Origin: Halichondria panicea
Taxonomy: Eukaryota; Porifera; Demospongiae; Suberitida; Halichondriidae
DNA: 64,000 nucleotides
Assembly: GCF_963675165.1 (NCBI RefSeq)
Contig: NC_087384.1
Span: 2,688,501 to 2,752,500 of the forward strand
Direction: 5' to 3'
Notes under the pieces: model-generated
The model's input: the letters and a program-made list of their open reading frames with translations, nothing else
Told to the model about the DNA's origin: nothing
Database searches by the model: none
Shown here: in pieces, positions 58,301 to 64,000 of the stretch
How the letters are laid out: each line of letters starts with the position of its first letter
How positions within the stretch are numbered: position 1 is the stretch's first letter
Made by a program: the position numbers and the translations under genes

Positions 58301-61300
58301 TAGCGGAACATTTCGTGGGTTCTAATAATTGCGTTTTAATGCCTTTAATACCAAGAAAGCACAGCTACCAATAGCTTTGCATGTGAAATACCGATGTGTG
58401 GGGGTTTATACTAGTTTTAATTTTAGAGTTAACTGCTCTGCCCTTGAAAAACGTGAAATTTTACACCCCCACGAACATTTCCCGCTGTACGGTACGTAAC
58501 ACAGTTTATACAGTCTTTGCTCCCGTATATAGTCATGTACATGTATTCACTTCCTGCCATTATGTTTTCATTACAGGTAGACTGAGCAGTCCTACCATTG
58601 ACCCCAGTCGACCTCTACCCTATTGGGACAAGGTGAGCTCACTCACGCAAGAGCTGTCCTAGATACACATTGTTTCTATTTGTACGTTGTTTTTATTTAC
58701 ACGTTGTTTTTATTTTCTCTGCTAAAGCCTATTCTTTTGCCACCTGGTTCTTAATTGTACAATGTATATCCCTTACCAAACTCATTTCTAGTGTTGCCAT
58801 GTTTTGGATTGGCAATAATTTATCATTTTTTATCACCAGCTTCGCCTGCTCTTTCACGGTCCTATACACTTATCGACCAAAGAGATGAGAGTGCTCTTGC
58901 CGTCAACTTTTAACCCCTACAATGACGTAGAGTACCTGGAGATCCGGATGTGTGAACTGGACCTGAAGCTTCTCACAAACAGTAGGTGGAGTGTGCAGTG
59001 TGTTGTGTGTGACAATGTACCCTTCGTGTTAGTATAAACAAAAATAACCTTTCTCGTGTTTTTATAAATACCGTATTTTCGTATGGTGGAACATTGATTA
59101 CGTATTGAAGAGCATCATACGAACATCAAAACTGCGAAATTATTCTACCGCAATAGTCAACGTCACTATCCTGAGCTGTACGAAAATTTAAAAATACAAA
59201 TACGAAATAGGTCGCTCACACGAAAATTTATATCCAAAAAAATTACTCGCTATACGGTAGATACATACATAGATACAGATTCACTAATATTCAGTGCACA
59301 ATCACCTCTCTAGTTGCAAGCGGGCTTTTCATATACAATAAATAGAGAGACACATTTCTCTGCCTGAATCAACATGTACTCTACACCCTCCTCCCCCCCT
59401 CCCCCCCATAGCCCAGCTGAACCTAGAGGGTGCCTTACAGCTGAATGTACACACAGCATCCAAATACAACGATTGCTGTATCCTAGATTTCCCCCACGTC
59501 AAGTCCTCACTCAAACTGAATTGGGTGTGTGGGGGGAAAAGCCCTCACGACCACCACCATGTCGTCAGGTGTGCTCCTGATAGAGTTCCGGTGCTCCCTG
59601 ACAACCAGGCAAGTCAATGTATTGTAACATACGTACGTGTATTATTAATACTCGACCATAGGAAGAGTTAAGGCAGGATTGAATTCAAGCATACTGTTTA
59701 CTAGTCAGTCTAGTGAACCCACGTATAGTTCCTTCCTTGTTCAATACATGCACACTCCGTCTCGAAATTCCCACTAGGCTAATGCGTACGTACATGCATT
59801 GTATGTTCATCTATTTAACCTGCGACCTGTTCTTTGTTCCAGGTCCATGACTCATACAGCTTGTTCCGGTCCCAGAACTTGGATGTAGAATGGAAACTAG
59901 ACGTGCAACCACAGGATAAATCACCACCTGAGATCCTGCTTTATTCCAGCACCCTGCGCTGTCTGCAGCAGTATCAGGTACGTAAGGGCTAATCTAGTAG
60001 AAGCAGACATAGTGTCAGAGGGGTTAAGTAGCAAAGGCAAACAAAAGAAAGGACATTTCCTGTAGGCACTTGTCAAGTGGAATGTGACAAGACCCACTCG
60101 ACGAGGGGTCTACTTTAAGAACCTCAAGCCAAAGAGACCTCCCATACTCAGACATGCGAGGTACGTGTGAGGTGAAATTTAGCACCAAATAAAACTATTT
60201 ATTTTGTGTCCATAACGTTGCTTCCCCTAATGTAACTATGTACCCTCTTTGACTCAGGGATGTGAAAGTGTCTGTATCCTTCCCCGAAACCTCTTTTCAC
60301 TACTGGTCCTCTGGGGAGCAGCAGCGAGGAGTGGAGTGTTCTCTGCAAGGGGCCGACCTCGCTATCAACTATCTCCTCAAACTAGTTCCGTTAGAGTCCG
60401 GGCTCACTCAGAGGCCGCGAGCTAATTGGACGGTTGTGAGTTGCCGTGGTAAAGTGGGAGACCTGGTGTCATACGTCAAGCAGAGGTCAGAGAGGAAAGA
60501 TCTCGATATGGTGAGTTACTTAAAGGGCCAAGTAAAACGTACTTGCCTATCGCAAACCTCTTAAAAAGCCATTGATCATATTTGTTGGTCATTTATTATC
60601 GTAAGTCGACCTTATGAAATTCATGTATGTGCTAGCTTATTTGATGCTTACAGTCATGAATTGACGTGTATTGTTGTGTTTAAAGGAGGGACTTGAGTCT
60701 GAGTCGATACTGGGAGATGACGAGGACCACACTCGCTCTATCCTGCTCTCTCTGGAAGAGTGAGTGAATGTTACTGAATATGTCTGAATGATTATGTGAC
60801 ATGTCATGTGACTCAGGTTGGTCTATTCCACTCAAGAGGCAGACCCAGGTGCAGAGAACAGCGAAGATGATGTAAGTCTGTTAGCCGTAATAGAGCCAGA
60901 GTCAGAGGAGGTACGACATGAGTACCTCGATTAGGCTTGGTCACGTGCAAAATACAACATTAAAGTCATGTTGCATGTGACTAATTTTAGCCTAATCGAG
61001 GTACTCGCGTCACACCTCCTCTGAGCCAAAGTGTAGGGAGGTGTAAAGAGCCATTTTGCTTCTAATTAAACCACCTCAAAATTATTTTAAGTGCTTCATG
61101 TAGTATTGCTATTGTAGTTATGTCTCAATTGGATATTGCAGTTGCAAATTACCTCCAACATCCACTATAGTTCATGCACCAGCTGGAGACAAAGAATACT
61201 AAACTGTTGTGGAACCTCTCCAACAAGAGGGTGGTGCTGGGACTGTATGACGCCTACAAGCAAGCACAGGTATTCACTGGCTGTTATACCCTCAATTGTT

Positions 61301-62784
61301 CTCCAGATAAAACCTCAATGATACAGTATTATATTTTTGTAGGCCTGTTTTCAATCGTAATTTTCGCATAGTTTCGCTCAGACTTTTCTTATTTCACAGA
61401 CGCCACATTTTGGGGTTCGACTGTGTATGGTAAATTGAAACTTATCCCTTTTCCAATAGATGCTGAAACGAGACCTGTCTGCTGAGGCCCTAAAGTTTAT
61501 CAACAAAGCATCTCCGCCCGAGCTGCCCTCTGACCTGCCCTCTGTTAGTACATGTAGTTAGTAGTCATACAGCACGACATGAACAATATGCCTGTATTTC
61601 AATTTCATGGCTTGTGCACTGTCATAAAGAAAAGCCATAGGAAATAATTTGCTCTCCCCCCAACCCCCAGGAAAATGTGGGTGTGGACCAGAAAGACCGC
61701 CCCCCTCGACCGTCATCAGGACGAATGAGACAGCCCAGCTCGGGCAACACCATGCTGGACCAGTTACTGGCGGACATCGGCAACACCTTCGTCTCTTACG
61801 TAGATGAGGTACATGTAGCCAGTCATAGGTATACATGTACGTGTACATGTGGCTGTGACGTAGTGCCTGTACATACAAGTACACATTTCGATCAGATTGT
61901 ATGCAGCAGTACAGTAGCTAGTATACTAGGCAGAAGGGTCACAGTATCAGTGAGGAGAACAGTCAGTGTAGTACCTACGCACATGTACGTATACATGTTA
62001 CAGTAGAACCTCGATTATCCGGCCCTCCATTATCCGGAACCTCGATTATCCGGCTTGACAGTTTTTTAAAAATCAGATCAGAAAATGGGCGTGTCCCTAA
62101 AATGCGCATGCGCGGTACAGCTGTTACCATGGAGACATACCTGCTTATCTTATACGCATGCGCAGACAACCATGTGGCACTGCTGTTTATCAATAAAGTG
62201 GGTGGATCAAGGCGTGGTTTATCTATTCAATTATCCGGCATATTCACTTATCCGGCCTGCTTCTGGAACCAAGGTGTCCGGATAATCGAGGTTCTACTGT
62301 AGTAGGTAGTAAAATCGATTTAGATCCACACAATGTATTTGCAACTCCGTGTTTGTTTGTGTACTGTGTGTTTGCAACTGTGCAGATTGATTAATAGCTT
62401 ACCCCCCCCCCCCCCCCTCTCAGAGAGCGCCCAGTGACCCTTTGCTGAAGGGAGTGGCTGCCGGCAGTATGAACGATGTGAGGAGGAGGAAGTGGATTGG
62501 TAAGTTATTGCCTTGTCAATAGCTGTGTGTGTGTAATTGATGTAGTATTGGACACCCCATACTCATCAGAGTCATGTACATGTACATGTATAGAGTGCAT
62601 GCATGCTTTAGTACAGTATTCAGTTGTAATTGTATTACTATTAGCTGTGTCTATATCCCCAAACACAAACACACCCACACACAGTCACACCAACCCCTAC
62701 ACCCACATTCAGTTATTCTAACCGCCCACACACACACAGTCACACTAACTCCCACACCAAAATTCAGTCACTCTAACATAACTG

Positions 62785-62824
<40 letters not shown>

Positions 62825-64000
62825 GACGCTAACGAACACTCAGATAGCTCTACAAGTATCTGAGAACAGCGGCTTTACACTGGCCAGTTCTCATGTGGCT
62901 CAAGTGTTCGGACGAGAGCATCACCCTCAACTGATGGACGGAGACTTGATCAGCAAGAGCTCCTGGGTGGGCAAGATACAGGAGCTACAGGTAGGTGTGT
63001 GTGTGTGGGTGTGAGTGTGATTTGTGGTAGTGTGATGTGTAGAGCTCTGTAATTTCTTTTCTACTGTGCTACTCAGCAATCTACCCACACATGTACATGC
63101 ACGTATACGTTGTACAGAGACACCGTACACAAATATAAAATGGCTGAGCAGTATAACATATTGCTTGGCTTGTTGCCTACTAATGTAGGTGTTTCCGAAT
63201 GTTCTTTTAGTGCAAAAATCTATGAGGATTGTCAATTAAAGATAGTTGCATAAGTAATTTAACTGTGCCCCTCACTACCACTCCACATACGTATACACTG
63301 CAGTACTTCTCTACGGCATGTTCGGCGTCAGAGCTTGATGGGGACAAGCTGACGATCCCCTGGCTCCCCCTTTCTGTGATTTGCCCCCCGCTGGCTCTCA
63401 CCGTCAACTATCCAGAGGACGAGCAGACACATACTGATGATGAAGCTGCTCTCAACATCCTCCTCGGGAAACTGGGACCGTCGGAAGACTCGGAAAAAGG
63501 TGTGTGGGTGGGCTCAATATTCATAGAGGTGGTCATTATGTGGTATAGCTCAGAGGAGGTGTGTGCTAGACAATGGAATTTCAATCATAATCGCATGTTG
63601 TCCTATTATTCACTGTGATGCGTACAGTGATTAATCACGTATCAGTAATTGCACGTCGTCAAGGCAGTAATTGCACGTCGTCATTAACGACATCCAATTA
63701 CTGCCTTGACGACCGTACATTCGAATAACGCCAGCGGCTAATTTTTTTACTGAAACTGCAGCTAAAAATGTCCTTAAAACTGCATCACAAACGATTAACA
63801 ATCAATAGTATGGCTAACTCCTTAACCATACTATTAATTATACTAATTAATGTGGAACAAAAATGCTGACACTGCAATATCAGTAATTGAGCTGCACGTT
63901 GATTGAAATTCCATAATCCTGCCACGTGATGTTGTCGTACCTCCTCAGATATACATGTCGCTATACTGAATTACCTACAGTACGACATTGTATTGTTGGT
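40344..64000 (+). CDS. BLTP2: Bridge-like lipid transfer protein 2 (KIAA0100/Hobbit/SABRE family), 40 exons seen, 3' end beyond the window
   Basis: Exons: 40344-40414, 40533-40653, 40816-40865, 40969-41122, 41488-41609, 41690-41753, 42024-42180, 42419-42522, 42589-42647, 42842-42942, 43528-43595, 43900-44267, 44960-45420, 45661-45776, 46224-46316, 46565-46673, 46913-47072, 47317-47523, 48337-48406, 48504-48668, 48990-49089, 49350-49563, 49836-49908, 49998-50094, 50374-50472, 54995-55066, 58577-58632, 58840-58981, 59412-59608, 59843-59977, 60066-60160, 60258-60510, 60686-60759, 60817-60871, 61171-61269, 61460-61543, 61671-61808, 62424-62499, 62824-62990, 63304-63499. Together they encode about 1747 residues in one continuous phase; the human protein is about 2235. 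An N-terminal membrane anchor (LLYWLGFLVKILAVLLVL) precedes the repeating beta-groove. Family blocks include PHDYNFSLAYDK, VKRKLPPLKYYYDL, LPYWDKLRLLFHGP, SKYNDCCILDFPHV, HDSYSLFRSQNL and VVLGLYDAYKQA. Members bridge ER and plasma membrane and carry phospholipid. Exon 29 ends in a GC donor. Confidence 0.93.
43010..43364. mobile_element. hAT-like MITE candidate (CAGTGGCGGATCCAG ends) in a BLTP2 intron
   Basis: CAGTGACGGATCCAG (43010-43024) and CTGGATCCGCCACTG (43350-43364) are inverted with one mismatch. The flanks share GATGC. CAGTGGCGGATCCAG-type ends are common in animal DNA transposons, so the superfamily label is tentative. Confidence 0.7.
43752..43823 (+). tRNA. tRNA-His (GTG), intron-less, inside a BLTP2 intron
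   Basis: The acceptor stem GCCGTGA pairs with TCACGGC, followed by discriminator A. The anticodon stem TTACG/CGTAA encloses the loop TTGTGGC with anticodon GTG. The T arm is CCAGG-TTCGAAT-CCTGG. Internal promoters are intact: A box TCGTCTAGAGG and B box GGTTCGAATCC. It reads His codons CAC and CAU. The mature 5' extra G is added after transcription, as usual in eukaryotes. It is transcribed in the same direction as the host gene. Confidence 0.96.
43827..43831 (+). terminator. RNA polymerase III terminator of tRNA-His
   Basis: A run of five T begins three bases after the tRNA 3' end, the usual Pol III stop signal. Confidence 0.8.
44557..44866. repeat. MITE-like element (CTAATT-TATCGGACA family), copy 3
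   Basis: TTCTAATTTATCGGACACTT at the left and TTTTTGCTGTCTGATAAATTT at the right, with the same inner blocks as 13187-13568 (TCTGGGCAATTTTCRTTGTT, CTAATTATTCCGGACACTT). It lies in the intron before BLTP2 exon 13. Confidence 0.82.
47541..47722. repeat. MITE-like element with ACCGTATAGCG-type ends in a BLTP2 intron
   Basis: ACCGTATAGCGCGAAATGTT at the left and AAAAATTTCGCAGAATACGGT at the right are imperfect inverse complements. The interior holds AAAGGCGTGGCTTCCGG. Confidence 0.7.
51095..51285. repeat. Diverged element with ACCGTGTAACGGGTAAATT-type end
   Basis: Left ACCGTGTAACGGGTAAATTT. The inverse sense CACCAAATTTCCC near 51269 marks the other side weakly. It sits in the same large BLTP2 intron as the nested TRIM gene. 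Confidence 0.45.
51827..53881 (-). CDS. TRIM-NHL protein with filamin domain, single exon, nested antisense in a BLTP2 intron
   Basis: 684 aa, uninterrupted, TRIM2/TRIM3/TRIM71-like in layout. The RING is near residues 14-57 (CSLC...CDHCYC...CPQC). A B-box follows near 109-147 (CKEH...CETC...CRDC...H-DH), then a long coiled coil (about 150-275). The filamin-type Ig fold lies near 318-420, with SILDSSGKPCIGRQSVSVDF and GRYKLSIEVNGCHIAQSPYE. About five NHL blades run from about 430 to the end (FKFPNGIILTKSNELYICDS, RLTKPAGMKVFGDHVYVADW, LTHPEGLTIDNDGYIYVAHD). Family members are RING E3 ligases, and the NHL propeller often binds RNA. It lies between BLTP2 exons 25 and 26. Lack of introns suggests retrocopy origin or lineage style. 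Confidence 0.92.
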   Translation of the reverse strand: MAECLDKLEGEITCSLCLLVFQEPRKLPCDHCYCTACLERLALFRKNSTIECPQCRKVFQVQNGQVTDFQVAFHINRLKDVYNELTISFRHASISSQAEDLPNACKEHKTQPIAMYCETCSELICRDCVLDGTKHKDHRTGFIGQIAERFRGELDKLAEPLKEMEQKANVALQKVKETEAAIKSQGELLQESIDIAFAEIISKLKQEKSELEREASEKIQEKLRNISQQANTIQQTRSQLQDTLSSIETAKQATPEPELIKTQKDLKSSINAAQEDFTSLNLIPCELGDVGIEISTAEAHANIWRENSYIFSLADSQKSTVVGAPLSYLETNTRGILEVSILDSSGKPCIGRQSVSVDFHQVRDEVPGIMQITDIGAGQHRITIQVANRGRYKLSIEVNGCHIAQSPYEIFVTKPPLQLGTPVKKIENLKSPSGLSYSMDKLLVSNHDHDLLTIIDSKGNRELIKLPAMLPTGALYDKDGNLYVCTAQDSKLHKFDKSGQRLKSTMTGQFKFPNGIILTKSNELYICDSQQDRIRILDTDLSYRDSITTKSVKSGVQCTPTDIDIDEDGKLYVVEHGNQRIVVLDSNGELIRTISPKRSGSLLQGRSFNSVSAHGRLTKPAGMKVFGDHVYVADWESNCVFVFTKEGNLVTTFGQDVLTHPEGLTIDNDGYIYVAHDRKEVIKF
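54232..54429. repeat. MITE-like element (CCAAGGGCGTATAAAA family), copy 2
   Basis: TACCAAGGGCGTATAAAAAG and CTTTTTATATGCACTTAATGG flank GAGAGGGTATGCAAC and GTTGCATGCCCTCTC. This matches copy 1 at 24486-24695. Confidence 0.78.
54481..54807. repeat. Diverged tandem duplication, period about 187 bp
   Basis: ATCAATAAACAGTTAG-TTAATGTG, GAGTGTCTGTCA, CACTGTTGCTACA and AGAATGCGAGGT recur in order in 54481-54625 and 54668-54807. Confidence 0.75.
55721..56519 (-). CDS. Rab/Ras-like small GTPase, copy 1, nested in a BLTP2 intron
   Basis: The join is complement(55721..56158, 56319..56519), 212 aa, with a phase-0 intron. G1 is AGNCGVGKTT (residues about 21-30) and G3 is LFDTAGVDK. The G4 position reads ATKKDLED where the family has NKxD, so the guanine-specifying Asn is replaced. 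G5 is EISAKTGEG. The C-terminus ends CGC, a Rab-type double-cysteine prenylation signal, implying membrane attachment. The loop after G3 is longer than in copy 2 (DKQMQYNVDHPNARTR). The core is closest to Rab-type GTPases, but I cannot assign a known subfamily; the switch I effector region is atypical (EDIPSRTMAAEHQKQ). It is a tandem paralogue of the next gene, on the strand opposite the host. Confidence 0.88.
56797..57777 (-). CDS. Rab/Ras-like small GTPase, copy 2, nested in a BLTP2 intron
   Basis: The join is complement(56797..57234, 57580..57777), 211 aa, with a phase-0 intron at the same place as copy 1. G1 is AGNCGVGKTT, G3 LFDTAGME, G4 GNKIDLED (complete, unlike copy 1), G5 EVSAKTGEG. 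The C-terminus ends CKC, fitting Rab-type geranylgeranylation. Switch I is unusual (EDVRTVTMDGEYQKRW, followed by five Glu). The stretch YFRRSRVIIFVYDISNRDTFDSL is ordinary for Rab proteins. It is probably the copy that retains normal GTP binding. Both copies lie in the 3.5-kb intron between BLTP2 exons 26 and 27. Confidence 0.9.
58296..58496. repeat. MITE-like element with CGTATAGCGGAACATTTCG ends
   Basis: TCGTATAGCGGAACATTTCGT and ACGAACATTTCCCGCTGTACGG are inverse complements with few mismatches. In the BLTP2 intron between exons 26 and 27. Confidence 0.75.
59069..59262. repeat. MITE-like element with ACCGTATTTTCG / CTATACGGT ends
   Basis: The left end reads TACCGTATTTTCGTATGG and the right end AAAATTACTCGCTATACGGTA. 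They match weakly beyond the tips. In the intron after BLTP2 exon 28. Confidence 0.6.
60903..61023. repeat. Inverted repeat, arms about 35 bp
   Basis: CAGAGGAGGTACGACATGAG...TACCTCGATTAGGCT on the left mirrors AGCCTAATCGAGGTACTCGC...CACACCTCCTCTG on the right. In a BLTP2 intron. TCGTACCTCCTCAG recurs at about 63937. Confidence 0.8.
62001..62299. mobile_element. Tc1/mariner (pogo/Tigger)-like MITE with TA target duplication
   Basis: CAGTAGAACCTCGATTATCC (62001) and its exact inverse complement ending 62299 form 22-bp terminal repeats, flanked on both sides by TA. Subterminal copies of TTATCCGG follow. 299 bp, non-coding. The ends are of pogo/Tigger style and the TA duplication fits that superfamily. 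It carries two GCGCATGCGC-type sites. In the intron before BLTP2 exon 38. Confidence 0.9.
62786..62822. repeat. (CA)n microsatellite ending in a BLTP2 splice acceptor
   Basis: The CA run leads directly into the AG at 62822-62823 before exon 39, so the acceptor lies at the edge of an unstable repeat. Related CACACAGTCACAC repeats fill 62660-62785. Confidence 0.9.
63500..64000 (+). other. BLTP2 intron at the right edge, mostly repeat family R3
   Basis: The donor GTGTGTGG follows exon 40. From 63587 to 63812 the sequence matches 28643-28835, with a repeated GTAATTGCACGTCGTC block not seen there. No further exon was found before the window ends. Confidence 0.75.

Noticed and set aside
61558-62006. 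Open frames around BLTP2 exon 37
   Set aside because: The plus-strand frame is real only for 61671-61808. The remainder is intron, and the minus-strand frame is a shadow.

Overview
This is a nuclear genomic window from an animal. Genes are split by short GT-AG introns, the intact proteins are metazoan families, and AT-rich non-coding DNA is packed with small inverted-repeat elements. A sponge or other early-branching marine invertebrate is my best guess, from the TRIM-NHL genes and repeat style; the sequence does not prove it. Splice sites were joined by eye, by requiring GT-AG borders, continuous reading phase and family similarity. No transcript evidence was available.

Layout. 1-6.5 kb: one membrane-protein 3' exon (42-500), then about 6 kb of repeats. 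6.5-9.5 kb: two tandem minus-strand paralogues of an unrecognised multi-pass membrane protein. 10.1-12.2 kb: a single-exon TRIM-NHL gene (-). 12.9-21.0 kb: EIF2B1 (-, 10 exons), inflated by repeats. 21.1-25.8 kb: an NFATC2IP/Rad60-like SUMO-like-domain gene (+, 6 exons), head to head with EIF2B1 over 145 bp. 26.0-28.3 kb: UBE2G1 (+, 5 exons). 29.3-40.0 kb: RAB35 (-, 6 exons). Its 6.8-kb intron 3 holds an oppositely oriented PARP-family gene with four N-terminal Cys4 repeats (32.5-34.6 kb), a reverse-transcriptase relic and a helicase relic. 40.3 kb to the right edge: BLTP2/KIAA0100 (+), 40 exons seen and the 3' end missing. Its introns hold a tRNA-His(GTG), a second TRIM-NHL gene (-) and two tandem Rab/Ras-like GTPase genes (-).

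The identified genes are mostly housekeeping: translation initiation (EIF2B1, tRNA-His), ubiquitin/SUMO pathways (UBE2G1, NFATC2IP-like, TRIMs) and membrane traffic or lipid transfer (RAB35, BLTP2, two GTPases). They are neighbours rather than one pathway. The novel candidates are the zinc-repeat PARP, the tandem membrane-protein pair, the nested gene arrangement, and a rich set of non-autonomous elements, several carrying NRF-1-like TGCGCATGCGCA sites.
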